Shown piece after piece: positions 20,740-31,021 of a stretch of 64,000 nucleotides of DNA. The notes beneath the pieces are model-generated. The model was not told the origin of the DNA. It saw nothing but the letters and a program-made list of their open reading frames with translations, and made no database searches. The position numbers and the translations under genes were made by a program. The DNA is from Gammaproteobacteria bacterium (GTDB lineage: Bacteria; Pseudomonadota; Gammaproteobacteria; Steroidobacterales; UBA11654), in the NCBI GenBank assembly GCA_002691465.1, contig NZHP01000036.1, forward strand, positions 45,826 to 109,825, read 5' to 3'. Each line of letters begins with the position of its first letter. Position 1 is the stretch's first letter.

Positions 20740-21572
20740 TTAGTCCATCTACCCTTGGTTTCTGCTATTTGATCTATGCCAATACGCATCTCAAGCATCC
20801 GATTGGCTTCCTCTTGCCCAAATACCTCTATTGGAAGAATATTCATGGGATCATTCCTATAGCCCAATTCTCTAACTGCATAATCATATCTTTGTTGCTC
20901 ATCTCTTTTTTCCATCGGCAGCTCTTCTGCTTCATCCAGCCAGTTAAACCAACGCTGAATAAACTTTTCTAGATAATCTTCGCAATAATCAATATTTGCA
21001 TCATTGAGCTCTGCATGCGAACTAACACAAATTGGAGACATGAGAGACCTTAAATAAGTTCCGTGACTTACAAAACGTGTCCAATCATGATTGGAACGAA
21101 ATTCTAAAAAATCTTGATTCACAGGTTCATAATATCTTGATACATAATCTGGATTTGTCCTCAAGTCCATCCTTGGTGTGTATTCTGCATAGAAATATAG
21201 TCTGGGTATTGTTCCAAAGATGATCGTTAAGTGGGGGACTTGATTCATTTGACCAAGAAAAACTGTGGCGTTGATATCGAGAATGCTTCTCTTTCTGTTA
21301 CCTATCCAGGAATGAACCAACCAATCCACTTCATCGCCTGTATATGAATTGAACGAGCCCTCCATTTTCCCATGGACTGGATGATCATCTGAATCAAAGT
21401 ATTCCCTTCCATCGCACGATGGATGTTTTTCAACCTGATAGCGGGCCTTCACTCTCTCAATTATCTTGGTTTGTATGCCCCAGCATCGCTCCCATGCTGT
21501 GTTCACATCGACGTCAGGATTCTCGCTGAGAAACTCCATGATAGTCTTGGTCTCTTTACTGTTAATGAGCAA
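20736..21572 (-). CDS. Red chlorophyll catabolite reductase (RCCR)-like protein, ferredoxin-dependent bilin reductase superfamily
   Basis: Recalled similarity to plant RCCR: DWLVHSWIGN..SLDINATVFLG, PRMDLRTNPDYVSRYYEPVN, FVSHGTYLRSLMSPICV, VFGQEEANRMLEMRIGI align in order to ...DFVIGSWIHC.., HRKDLVLNPDYLKEYYQDTA, YVSPSLFVRSAFSPTA, MFGEEVSSRVV. ATGA overlap with the response regulator. Confidence 0.7.
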   Translation of the reverse strand: MLINSKETKTIMEFLSENPDVDVNTAWERCWGIQTKIIERVKARYQVEKHPSCDGREYFDSDDHPVHGKMEGSFNSYTGDEVDWLVHSWIGNRKRSILDINATVFLGQMNQVPHLTIIFGTIPRLYFYAEYTPRMDLRTNPDYVSRYYEPVNQDFLEFRSNHDWTRFVSHGTYLRSLMSPICVSSHAELNDANIDYCEDYLEKFIQRWFNWLDEAEELPMEKRDEQQRYDYAVRELGYRNDPMNILPIEVFGQEEANRMLEMRIGIDQIAETKGRWTK

Positions 21573-21683
21573 TCCCCTATTTGATGATTTAAGTTTCAGA
21601 CTACCAGTATTTCGTGAAGAAAGTAATAGCTCAGCCTGGCGGCAGACTATATAATTTTAACCGAACATTATTAGGGAGCTGAT

Positions 21684-22487
21684 ATGCCAAGCATCAATAT
21701 AAATAATCATGAAATGTACTATGAAATTCATGGCGAAGGTGACCCAGCGGTTTGCATGGGAGGATGGGGGACATTTTGTCATGGAAACGAGGGGCTTCTG
21801 GCAAGAGGATTGACTGAAAAATACCAAGTTTTAGTCTTTGACTACAGAGGTATACGTGACTCCAGTGATGATTCAAGCATTGAGCCTTCAATGAAAATGC
21901 ATGCAGATGATCTGTCTGGTTTGCTCGATCACCTGGGATGGAATAACGTTCATCTCATCGGTCTAGTTGGCATGGGCTGCTGTGTCGCTCAAGAAATTGC
22001 AATCAATCGTCCAGATCTTGTTCGAAGCATGGTCAATATGGGTGCATGGGCATATTGCGATACCTATTTGTATGATCAGCTTAAATTATTCAGAGATGTG
22101 CATCGAGATTCTGGTTTCCTAACCTTTCAGGAAAAAGTTTCTATCTATTCTTTCCTCCCGGAATACTACAATGAAAACAGAGACAAATTACTAGGCCCAA
22201 AAGCAGGTTGGAAAGAGCTGAATGGAAACTACGAGACCCATGCAAGACTGGTTGAGGCTTGCATAAATCATGATGTCAAAGACAGATTAAAAGAAATATC
22301 GGCGCCAACATTAATCATTCATGCAGGAAAAGACCTCGTCACTGGACCCAGAACCACATTGCCAATCGAACAAGGAATTCCAAATGCTGAGGGAGTGATG
22401 ATGGAAGACGTGGCACATGTTGTCGCTGGAAAAGAGCAGAAAATTGCGTTCTGTGAGATTCTTTTTGAATTCCTGGATAGAAACTGA
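21684..22487 (+). CDS. Alpha/beta hydrolase
   Basis: Alpha/beta-hydrolase fold pattern MYYEIHGEGDPAVCMGGWGTF, VFDYRGIRDSS, HLIGLVGMGCCVAQE, APTLIIHAGKDLV. Confidence 0.88.
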   Translation: MPSININNHEMYYEIHGEGDPAVCMGGWGTFCHGNEGLLARGLTEKYQVLVFDYRGIRDSSDDSSIEPSMKMHADDLSGLLDHLGWNNVHLIGLVGMGCCVAQEIAINRPDLVRSMVNMGAWAYCDTYLYDQLKLFRDVHRDSGFLTFQEKVSIYSFLPEYYNENRDKLLGPKAGWKELNGNYETHARLVEACINHDVKDRLKEISAPTLIIHAGKDLVTGPRTTLPIEQGIPNAEGVMMEDVAHVVAGKEQKIAFCEILFEFLDRN

Positions 22488-22570
22488 TCCTCAATAGCCC
22501 TTGTATTCAAAAAATAAACTATTCATAATGTGGCACGAACACATATTAAGCTAAGTTTATAGGGGTATAC

Positions 22571-23851
22571 ATGTCGAAAGGTGGTTCTAAAATCCAAATG
22601 GATAATGGAAAACTCCTTGTTCCCGACAACCCCGTGATCCCATTCATTGAAGGCGATGGAATTGGCCCTGACATTTGGAAAGCATCGGTCAGAGTCTTCG
22701 ATGCAGCGGTAGAAAAAGCCTACTCAGGTGAAAGAAAAATAGACTGGCTAGAGGTCTACGCTGGCGAGAAAGCATTCAATAAATTCAACAACTGGCTGCC
22801 GGATGAAACCGTTGAACAGTGCAGAGAATATTTAGTTTCAATCAAAGGACCGCTGACAACTCCGATTGGAGGTGGCATGAGATCACTGAATGTTGCTTTG
22901 AGACAATTACTGGACTTATATGTCTGCCTTAGACCTGTTAGGTGGTATAAGGGCGTGCCCTCTCCAGTAAAGAGTCCTGAAAATGTAGACATGGTCATTT
23001 TCAGAGAAAATACCGAAGACATTTATGCCGGAATTGAATTTGAAGAAGGCACAAAATCCAATCAAAAGTTCCTTTCGCTCTTTAAAGAATCTTTCCCAGA
23101 AGAGTACTCCAAAATTCGTTTTCCTGAAACATCAGGAATCGGGATTAAGACTGTTTCAATTGAAGGTTCTGAGAGACTTCTCAGGTCTGCGTTTGAATAC
23201 GCAATAGAAAACAAGAGAAAGAGCGTGACCCTTGTTCATAAAGGAAACATCATGAAATATACAGAAGGTGCTTTTAGAAATTGGGGATATGAACTCGCCG
23301 AGAGGGAATTCGGCAACCATGTTTACACATGGGATCAATGGGAAAGAACGAAAACAGAAAAAGGCGAAGACGCAGCTAATCAAGAACAATCAGAGGCGAT
23401 CGAAAGTGGTTCAATACTGGTTAAAGATGCGATTGCAGATATCACACTCCAGCAAGTACTCACTAGGCCATCGGAATTCGATGTGATTGCAACAATGAAT
23501 CTCAACGGTGACTACTTATCTGACGCACTAGCGGCACAAGTAGGCGGCATTGGGATTGCACCTGGTGGAAATTTGAATTATATAACCGGGCATGCAGTAT
23601 TTGAGGCAACCCATGGGACGGCACCCAAATACACAGATTTGGATAAAGTAAATCCTGGTTCAGTAATATTGTCCGGTGAAATGATGCTTCGATACATGGG
23701 ATGGTCTGAAGCAGCAGATCTTATCGTTCAATCGATGGATGCAACCATCCAAAAGAAAACCGTGACTTACGACTTTGCAAGACTAATGGGGAATATTGAT
23801 CCCATCAAATGCAGCGAGTTTGGGGATGAACTCATCAAAAATATGAACTGA
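22571..23851 (+). CDS. icd: NADP-dependent isocitrate dehydrogenase
   Basis: [62 protein letters not shown]. Confidence 0.97.
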   Translation: MSKGGSKIQMDNGKLLVPDNPVIPFIEGDGIGPDIWKASVRVFDAAVEKAYSGERKIDWLEVYAGEKAFNKFNNWLPDETVEQCREYLVSIKGPLTTPIGGGMRSLNVALRQLLDLYVCLRPVRWYKGVPSPVKSPENVDMVIFRENTEDIYAGIEFEEGTKSNQKFLSLFKESFPEEYSKIRFPETSGIGIKTVSIEGSERLLRSAFEYAIENKRKSVTLVHKGNIMKYTEGAFRNWGYELAEREFGNHVYTWDQWERTKTEKGEDAANQEQSEAIESGSILVKDAIADITLQQVLTRPSEFDVIATMNLNGDYLSDALAAQVGGIGIAPGGNLNYITGHAVFEATHGTAPKYTDLDKVNPGSVILSGEMMLRYMGWSEAADLIVQSMDATIQKKTVTYDFARLMGNIDPIKCSEFGDELIKNMN

Positions 23852-23856
23852 TTTCA

Positions 23857-23873
23857 ATCATTCATCGAATGAT
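23857..23873. repeat. Perfect 7-bp inverted repeat (ATCATTC-ATC-GAATGAT) between icd and azurin
   Basis: Read directly; AT-rich stem with 3-nt loop, no clear U-tract. Confidence 0.4.
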
Positions 23874-23899
23874 AAATAAAAATATTCAGGAGAAAAACA

Positions 23900-24349
23900 G
23901 TGAAAATAAATATTTTCGTCTTACTCATTATTTCGACATTAAGCTTGGAACCTTATGCCGCTGAGTGCGATCAAATTATTGAAGGAAACGATGCACTGCA
24001 GTTTAACTCAAAAGCAATGACCGTAAGTGCTGGCTGTGAAACCATTACTGTCACATTAAAGCATACAGGTCAATTGCCTGCGAATATCATGGGACACAAC
24101 TGGGTGCTCACAAAGTCGTCTGATTTTATGCCCGTTGCACAAGCTGGAGGGGGAGCTGGACTTGAAAATGACTATGTTCCTCAAAATGATTCGAGAGTGA
24201 TTGCTTATTCGAAAATTATTGGTGGTGGCGAGACTACAACTGTGTCTTTTTCAACTGCTGATCTTTCCAAAAGCGAAAGCTATACGTTTTTCTGCTCATT
24301 TCCAGGGCATTATGCAATTATGCAGGGATCTCTTTCAGTTATAGACTGA
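23900..24349 (+). CDS. Azurin (periplasmic type-1 copper protein)
   Basis: Signal peptide; copper-ligand contexts MGHNWVL and FFCSFPGHYAIMQGSL. Confidence 0.95.
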   Translation: MKINIFVLLIISTLSLEPYAAECDQIIEGNDALQFNSKAMTVSAGCETITVTLKHTGQLPANIMGHNWVLTKSSDFMPVAQAGGGAGLENDYVPQNDSRVIAYSKIIGGGETTTVSFSTADLSKSESYTFFCSFPGHYAIMQGSLSVID

Positions 24350-24833
24350 GATTTATATCGCCTTTAACAATAGATAAAGGTCCAGAGCGAGCGATCGCAA
24401 TCAGATCGCTCAAGCTCTCTATAGATTTTAGAAACTCATTGATTCTTTTTGGCTCTGCCAACATTTGAATTATGGTCAATCCATCCTTCTCATTGATTAT
24501 TTCAGCAGAGAAATCATAGAAAATTGTTTTAATTGAATTGAGACTGTCTTCGGGTATCTTGAGCTTTACCATTATCAACTCACTTTCAATGTGATCCAAT
24601 GGTGTAATATCTAAAACATCAATGACATCAATTAACTTATACAATTGCTTAACAATCTGATCCATCTGCTCATCGCTTACATCAGTGACAAGAGTCAGCC
24701 TTGAGGTCATTGAGTCTTTTGTTGGCGCAACACTCAATGAATCAATGTTGAAACCTCTGGTCGAAAACATAGATGATACACGCGTTAAGGCTCCAGACTC
24801 ATTCTGTACCAAAATTGCAATTGTGTGCTTCAT
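24339..24833 (-). CDS. ilvN: Acetolactate synthase small (regulatory) subunit
   Basis: ACT domain MKHTIAILVQNESGALTRVSSMFSTRGFNIDSLSVAPT; start set at internal ATG (24833) by family N-terminus. Could equally be called ilvH. Confidence 0.95.
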   Translation of the reverse strand: MKHTIAILVQNESGALTRVSSMFSTRGFNIDSLSVAPTKDSMTSRLTLVTDVSDEQMDQIVKQLYKLIDVIDVLDITPLDHIESELIMVKLKIPEDSLNSIKTIFYDFSAEIINEKDGLTIIQMLAEPKRINEFLKSIESLSDLIAIARSGPLSIVKGDINLSL

Positions 24834-24962
24834 TTCATTGATTGTCTTAAAATTTCTGTGATGGAGTGAATTGTACATACTAAATCAAACAAATGAAGGA
24901 AGTTATGATTATTACTTTTCATTTATCTTTGTAGTATGGTGTCATCCTTGAAAAAATATACG

Positions 24963-24985
24963 AGTAATGTTTTATAGATATTACT
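24963..24985. repeat. Inverted repeat AGTAAT-N11-ATTACT in the ilv divergent intergenic region
   Basis: Read directly 24 nt upstream of the acetolactate synthase large-subunit start. Confidence 0.4.
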
Positions 24986-25008
24986 GGTTAAATTATTAGA
25001 TAAGAAAA

Positions 25009-26796
25009 ATGAAAACGGGCTCAGAAATAATTGTAGATGTTCTCGCAGAAGAAGGCGTTGAAACCATTTTTGGTTACAGCGGGGGAGCTATTTTACCTAC
25101 GTATGATGAGGTCTTTAAATACAACGCGGCTAATCCTGAAAACCCAATGCCATTAATTGTGCCTTCAAATGAACAAGGCGCCGGTTTCATGGCTTCAGGA
25201 TATGCCAGATCAACTGGAAAACCAGGAGTGGTTATGGTCACTTCGGGTCCAGGTGCAACCAATACTGTTACACCAGTAAGAGACGCCATGGCAGATTCAA
25301 TTCCTATGGTTATTATATGTGGGCAAGTCAGCAGAAAAGCCATTGGAAGTGATGCTTTTCAAGAGGCGCCAGTAACGAGCGTTATGGGATCTGTTGCAAA
25401 GCATGTTTTTTTAATTACAAATGAAAATAAGCTGGCAAAAACTTTAAAAGCGGCATTTGAGGTTGCCACATCAGGAAGACCGGGGCCTGTTGTTGTTGAT
25501 ATTCCAAAGGATGTTCAAACAGCTGAGATATCCGAAGAAGATTATGAAGACGCTAATATTGCAGCTTATTCTAATAGAATATTGGCCATTGAAAAATCAC
25601 GTTTGAATGAAGAAAAATCATCTGAATTCTTTGCTCATCTTAGCAATTCAAAAAAGCCACTGATTTACTTTGGAGGCGGTGTAATCTCAGCAAGTGCATC
25701 TAAAGAACTCAGAGAATTTGTTGATTATTTTAATCTACCAGCGGTTTCAACCCTGATGGGCTTAGGTGCGGTGGATACTCAACATCGCTCATCTCTGCAC
25801 ATGCTTGGTATGCATGGCACTCCTTATGCAAACTATGCCGTTCAAGAAAGTGACTTCTTGATAGCGATAGGTTCTCGCTTTGATGATCGTGTTGCGGGCG
25901 TACCTGATAAATTTGCTCCGAAAGCCAAAGTCATTGCTCACTTCGATGTTGACCCCTCCGAGATTAATAAAGTGAAGAATGCTGCTTGGTCTCATCTGGG
26001 AGTATTGTCATTGGCGCTAAAAGATCTCATAAAACATGCGAAATCAAATAATCTTGAGTTTGATTTTGGAGATTGGGTCAGTCACACAGGCGAACTAAAA
26101 TCAAAATACCCTTTAAACTTTAATCGCACATCTGATTTGATTCAGCCAGAGCATGTCATTGATTGTATTAATAAAGTCACAAAGGGCGAAGCAATTGTGA
26201 CAACCGGTGTAGGTCAACACCAAATGTGGGCGGCTCAATACTTTGATTTCAAAGAGCCGAGGCTTTGGCTAACATCTGGCAGTATGGGAACAATGGGTTT
26301 TGGTATTCCTGCTGCGATCGGTGCTCAAATTGCACATCCCAATAAAATAGTCATTGATGTGGATGGCGATGGAAGCATTAGGATGAACTTGGGAGACTTA
26401 GAAACCATTACAAATTATGACTTACCGGTTAAAGTGCTTTTACTCAATAATTCTGGTGATGGAATGGTTAAACAATGGCAAAAACTTTATTATGGTGGCC
26501 GTTTATCAGCAAGCGATAAAACACTTCATACAAAAGACTTCATTATGTCGGCAAAGTCAGACGGCTTTCAGTTTTCAGAAAGATTGACTGAACAATCAAA
26601 AGTGGAAGAAACAATCGAACGATTCATCAATTTTGAGAAAGCAGCATTTCTTGAAGTTGTCATTGATCCTGATGCGATGGTATTTCCCATGATTGGCCCT
26701 GGAATGTCATATGATCAAATGATTACAGGCCCTTTTATGGAGGGCAAAGATCCTGATCCTGAAATCGATGGAGACGATCCTAAGTCAATGTTTTAA
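25009..26796 (+). CDS. ilvB: Acetolactate synthase large subunit
   Basis: ThDP enzyme: MKTGSEIIVDVLAEEGVETIFGYSGGAILPTYD; DVDGDGSIRMNLGDLETITNYDLPVKVLLLNN. Confidence 0.96.
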   Translation: MKTGSEIIVDVLAEEGVETIFGYSGGAILPTYDEVFKYNAANPENPMPLIVPSNEQGAGFMASGYARSTGKPGVVMVTSGPGATNTVTPVRDAMADSIPMVIICGQVSRKAIGSDAFQEAPVTSVMGSVAKHVFLITNENKLAKTLKAAFEVATSGRPGPVVVDIPKDVQTAEISEEDYEDANIAAYSNRILAIEKSRLNEEKSSEFFAHLSNSKKPLIYFGGGVISASASKELREFVDYFNLPAVSTLMGLGAVDTQHRSSLHMLGMHGTPYANYAVQESDFLIAIGSRFDDRVAGVPDKFAPKAKVIAHFDVDPSEINKVKNAAWSHLGVLSLALKDLIKHAKSNNLEFDFGDWVSHTGELKSKYPLNFNRTSDLIQPEHVIDCINKVTKGEAIVTTGVGQHQMWAAQYFDFKEPRLWLTSGSMGTMGFGIPAAIGAQIAHPNKIVIDVDGDGSIRMNLGDLETITNYDLPVKVLLLNNSGDGMVKQWQKLYYGGRLSASDKTLHTKDFIMSAKSDGFQFSERLTEQSKVEETIERFINFEKAAFLEVVIDPDAMVFPMIGPGMSYDQMITGPFMEGKDPDPEIDGDDPKSMF

Positions 26797-26798
26797 GG

Positions 26799-28214
26799 CT
26801 ATCTCTCACCCATTGCATTGATATCATGGGTCTCTCCGTGTTGCGCATAAAGAACTTTTTTTCTAAAAAATCTAAGCATTCCCATCTCACCCATTCTTGA
26901 TGCTCCAATCCCAGAATATTTGAACCAATTCTTCTCGCCATCAAAAACATATGTTGTTGCTCCACAATCTTGAAGTGTGATAGCGCCTGCATCAATTTGC
27001 TTAGCAATATTTGAAGCCTCTTCATGATTGCCAGCCAAAACAGCAGCTGAAAGACCATAAACGGTATCATTTGCTAAATTAATTGCATCTTCAATTTCCT
27101 CAAATGCCATAACAGGAATAATGGGGCCAAAGGTCTCTTCTGTCATCACTTTCATTGAATGATCAACACCTTTTATCACGGTTGGTTTGACCCACTTTCC
27201 ACCACCATGATCCTCAATCTCTCCTCCAGTCAATATTGTTGCCCCTTTTTCTTTTGCATCTTCTATATGATCGGAAATGATATCTGCCTGTTTATCAAAA
27301 ATCAGTGGGCCAATATGTCCTTTTCTTACGTCTGGATAATTGAGCGTCACCTTACTCGCTTGTTCGGCCAATGACTCGATCAATTGATCTGCGATTGATT
27401 GATGCACATATACTCGTTCTATTGACTGACACGCTTGCCCCGTTGCTTGAACAGATGCTCTTAGAATTATCCGTGCAGATTCTATAGGGTCTGCATTTTC
27501 AGTGACTATCACTGGATCTTTGCCTCCCAATTCAGCATAGACGGGGATAAAGTTTCTGGCACCGCTTTCGTAGACCAGTTTTCCTGTTTTAACACTACCT
27601 GTAAAACAAAGGGCATCCACATTATCAATTAAATCCTGACCTGTTTGGCCTCCGCCCTGAACAAATCGGCACACTTTATGAAGCTCGGGTATCTTTTGAA
27701 TAATGTCTTGTATTGGCTTAATAAACCTGGGTGTAATCTCGCTAGGCTTTACAATCACAGTAGATCCTGCCATGAGTGCTGGTATTAAATCAATCAGGGT
27801 AATTAAGAATGGAAAATTCCAAGGGCCTATAATTCCCACGACCTCAAATGCCTTATATTGATGCGTATAGGTGACAGTTGGAACAGACGACTGAAGTGGT
27901 TCTTGCTCAGAAAAAACCCTATTTCCAATTGCTCTCCAACCTGGGACCATCTTTGTCATTTGAGCAACTTCACCGGTACAAATAAAATAACGACCTGTGT
28001 CTGCAATCAGTGCATCTAGAAGTTCACCACTTTCAGCAACCATCTTTGCCCATTGATCCAGAACATCTGCCCTCTCGTCAATACTTTTCGCAGCCCAGCT
28101 GGCTTGGTTTTGTCTTAATTCGGAGACGATGCTTGAGATTTCATCAGCCTTTGTTGCCTCGAAACTGTAATCATTTTCGCCTGTTCTTGGGTTTCTAACC
28201 TGTATTGTATTCAT
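26799..28214 (-). CDS. Aldehyde dehydrogenase family protein
   Basis: GPWNFPF, ELGGKDPVIV, QATGQACQSIERVYVH catalytic region. Confidence 0.95.
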   Translation of the reverse strand: MNTIQVRNPRTGENDYSFEATKADEISSIVSELRQNQASWAAKSIDERADVLDQWAKMVAESGELLDALIADTGRYFICTGEVAQMTKMVPGWRAIGNRVFSEQEPLQSSVPTVTYTHQYKAFEVVGIIGPWNFPFLITLIDLIPALMAGSTVIVKPSEITPRFIKPIQDIIQKIPELHKVCRFVQGGGQTGQDLIDNVDALCFTGSVKTGKLVYESGARNFIPVYAELGGKDPVIVTENADPIESARIILRASVQATGQACQSIERVYVHQSIADQLIESLAEQASKVTLNYPDVRKGHIGPLIFDKQADIISDHIEDAKEKGATILTGGEIEDHGGGKWVKPTVIKGVDHSMKVMTEETFGPIIPVMAFEEIEDAINLANDTVYGLSAAVLAGNHEEASNIAKQIDAGAITLQDCGATTYVFDGEKNWFKYSGIGASRMGEMGMLRFFRKKVLYAQHGETHDINAMGER

Positions 28215-28285
28215 GTATCGGTCACCTTGCGACTATTGTCAAAAAACCATCATAAGATACGATTTATGAAATGATACATCAATGA

Positions 28286-29260
28286 TTAATTAATGAGGTT
28301 CTGATGCCTTTCTTTTGAAATATTGCCTCCACTAAGGACCACAACAATGCTTTCCTCTTCTGTAACTTCTTTTCGATTAATCGCTGCTATTGCTGATGCA
28401 AGCGAAGCCGCACCTCCCGGCTCAACGACAATTTCAAATTCATCAAATGCAAATCTCATCGATTCAATTACCTGTTGGTCAGTGACCGTATCAATGGAGG
28501 AGACCAGCGAATGATTAATTTTAAATGTAATTTCTCCTGGTGTCTTTGCCATCAAAGAGTCACAAAGCGTATTGGGCTGAATCTCAATCGTCTCTCTTTT
28601 GCCTGAAGCCATTGATTTTTGAGTATCATTTAGCGATTCAGGCTCAACTCCAATGATCTTTGTATTTGGATTCAAAAGATTCAATGCCGATGATGAGCCA
28701 GCAATCAATCCCCCTCCTCCGATTGGGCAATAGAAGCGGTCTATCGTTCGACCAATGTTTGCCATCTGATGAAATGACTCCAGTCCGACTGTTCCCTGGC
28801 CACATATCACATCCTTATGATCATAAGCAGGAATCAAAAATGCATCATTCTTATTTGCTAAGCTCTGCGCAATCTCCTCTCTTGATTCGGTGTAACGATC
28901 GTAAAAAATAACCTTTGCTCCTAGAGCAATTGTATTTTTAATTTTTGATTCTGGCGCATCGGTAGGCATGACAATGATTGCCTTTACATTCTGTAATTTT
29001 GCAGCAAATGCGACACCCTGAGCATGATTGCCAGAGGAAAAAGCAACAACATCCCGTTTGCCACTTCTAATAAACTCTCGATGCATAGAATAATAAGCGC
29101 CTCTTAATTTAAAAGATCCAGTATGCTGAAGACACTCTGCTTTGAGGTACAGATTGGATCCCAACTTCTCATTTAAGCTTTTTGACCAAAGCAACGGGGT
29201 CTGCATAATGATTCCTGATAAAGCTTCTGCCGCATTAAAAAAATTTTTCTTCTGATACAT
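28286..29260 (-). CDS. PLP-dependent threonine/serine dehydratase family protein
   Basis: AECLQHTGSFKLRGAYY PLP-lysine motif, SSGNHAQGVA, GGGGLIAGS. Confidence 0.93.
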   Translation of the reverse strand: MYQKKNFFNAAEALSGIIMQTPLLWSKSLNEKLGSNLYLKAECLQHTGSFKLRGAYYSMHREFIRSGKRDVVAFSSGNHAQGVAFAAKLQNVKAIIVMPTDAPESKIKNTIALGAKVIFYDRYTESREEIAQSLANKNDAFLIPAYDHKDVICGQGTVGLESFHQMANIGRTIDRFYCPIGGGGLIAGSSSALNLLNPNTKIIGVEPESLNDTQKSMASGKRETIEIQPNTLCDSLMAKTPGEITFKINHSLVSSIDTVTDQQVIESMRFAFDEFEIVVEPGGAASLASAIAAINRKEVTEEESIVVVLSGGNISKERHQNLIN

Positions 29261-29323
29261 ACACTTGATTCATTTCTGGTTGTAAGATGTCTTAAAAGCT
29301 AAAGTAATTCAATCAGAGGATAA

Positions 29324-29686
29324 ATGAAAATGGAAACTTATATAGTCACTATTTATGCCAAAGAAGATCATGCTTCGGATGTGCAAGAATATTATCAGGA
29401 CTTGCAAAATATATATGAAAAAGCTCCTGGTTTTATTTCAAGAAGAATTTTCAGGGCGAAAAATGGAGCAATGGCAAAAGCCGTCAGAGCCACTTACTCG
29501 GAAGAAGAGCTCGCCAATATTCCCGAGGAAGATCATGATCATGGAGAACATTTTGTCATGATTGAGGAATGGGAGAGCATTCAAGACAGAATAAATTTTG
29601 GAAGGAGTATGAGCAAGGAACATCATATGAAGGTGATCCCTTACTTATTACCAAATCACTCTCATGAATTTTATGAAGCGCTTTAA
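29324..29686 (+). CDS. Antibiotic-biosynthesis-monooxygenase-like (ABM fold) small protein
   Basis: Dimeric alpha-beta barrel-like pattern (YIVTIYAKEDHASDVQEYYQDLQNIYEKAPGFISRRIF...EEWESIQD). Confidence 0.6.
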   Translation: MKMETYIVTIYAKEDHASDVQEYYQDLQNIYEKAPGFISRRIFRAKNGAMAKAVRATYSEEELANIPEEDHDHGEHFVMIEEWESIQDRINFGRSMSKEHHMKVIPYLLPNHSHEFYEAL

Positions 29687-30024
29687 GCTAAGATATTGTC
29701 TATTTTCTTTGCACAAATAAAATCATTTTCAGACAATCCACCAATCGCATGGGTTGTATAGAGAACAGTACAGGATCCATACTTCACTGTAAGGTCTGGA
29801 TGATGATCCTCAGACTCTGCAATCCAAGCCACAGCATTCACAAATGAAATGGTCTTGTTATAACCATCAAACTTGAATTCTTTTGAAATCGACTTGAAAT
29901 CATCTGCTATTGACCATTCGGGATCAATTGCTTTTGCAATTTGCTTAGCCGCATCCTCATCAAGCGGATCAACTCCACCCTCGCAGGGTACACAGTGTTT
30001 TTTTTCTAATTCTTCAATACTCAT
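29683..30024 (-). CDS. 4a-hydroxytetrahydrobiopterin dehydratase
   Basis: PCD/DCoH family: CEGGVDPLDEDAAKQIAKAI...SFVNAVAWIAESEDHHPDLTVKYGSCTVLYTTHAIGGLSENDFICA. Confidence 0.93.
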   Translation of the reverse strand: MSIEELEKKHCVPCEGGVDPLDEDAAKQIAKAIDPEWSIADDFKSISKEFKFDGYNKTISFVNAVAWIAESEDHHPDLTVKYGSCTVLYTTHAIGGLSENDFICAKKIDNILA

Positions 30025-30034
30025 TGTTCATCTC

Positions 30035-31021
30035 CTATAAAGTTGGCAAAGCTACAAATGTGCCGCCATTTTGTTCTGAAAGTGTTCGCATCAAATGTGC
30101 AAATTTTGCGCCGTTTGATGTTCCTGTTTGAGTTGGAAAGCCAATCCCATGTATTCTTACCAATCGATTACCAAATCGATCAGCTTTGTTGATTTGAGCA
30201 ATATAACGACAAACAGCCTCAACAGAACCTCGTGAAAAATCATCTCCAAAAACATATATGCTAATCTTTCGATCAGGGGTATAAAAAGTATTGATGGCTT
30301 CAGTAATCCCCTCTACAGGGCTTGAATCACTTGGCGGATTCCAAAACCTGAGGGTCTGTGTGATGTTTCTCCTAATTTCTCTTGAATCGGGTATCCATTT
30401 GCCAGCATAAGATGAAAACATATAGTCACCTTCATCATTTAGAACCTGTATGCCTTTGATCTCAGGATATACTGCCAAAGTCTCAGAAACTTTTTCAATA
30501 ACTAAATTCCATGGTCCTTGGAACATGCTTCCGGATGTATCAATTACAAAAATAACATACTCACTGTCAACTGGGATTCCGCCCACAGCACTATCATCAA
30601 GTGGATCGTAGTCCACCAATAACTTCTTCATTTCCTCCGTGAGTTGTTGTCTAGCCGACAATAAATTGTTGAGCATTCCATCCGACTCTTCTGCCATTGA
30701 TTGACTCGCCTTGAATTCAGCCTCCAACGAAGAAATGTCTCCACTGAGCTTATTTTTTCTTTCGCTGTTTTCAGAAATCTGCTCTTCTAAATCCAGCATC
30801 TCTGTATTCAGAACCGTTGATTCACCCCTTAGTTCATTGAGTTGCCTCTCAAGCTCGACAACAAGCTCCTCCATATTCACCTTACTTTCCTCGATACTTA
30901 TAGGTTCGTATATTTTAGTAATCACTAAAAGAAGAATTACTGCGCCAAAGCCACAACAAACCACGTCTAAAAAAGACAAATTAAAGGTTTCCATGTTTCT
31001 ACGCTTTCTCATTATGGCCAA
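30035..31021 (-). CDS. vWA-domain protein with ExbD/MotB-like N-terminal TM and coiled coil (vWA-2)
   Basis: FNLSFLDVVCCGFGAVILLLV TM start; coiled-coil; MIDAS VIFVIDTSGSM. Confidence 0.85.
   Translation of the reverse strand: MAIMRKRRNMETFNLSFLDVVCCGFGAVILLLVITKIYEPISIEESKVNMEELVVELERQLNELRGESTVLNTEMLDLEEQISENSERKNKLSGDISSLEAEFKASQSMAEESDGMLNNLLSARQQLTEEMKKLLVDYDPLDDSAVGGIPVDSEYVIFVIDTSGSMFQGPWNLVIEKVSETLAVYPEIKGIQVLNDEGDYMFSSYAGKWIPDSREIRRNITQTLRFWNPPSDSSPVEGITEAINTFYTPDRKISIYVFGDDFSRGSVEAVCRYIAQINKADRFGNRLVRIHGIGFPTQTGTSNGAKFAHLMRTLSEQNGGTFVALPTL

Noticed and set aside
23857-23873. Rho-independent terminator after icd
   Set aside because: Stem is only 7 bp, AT-rich, without a proper U-tract; kept only as an inverted repeat.
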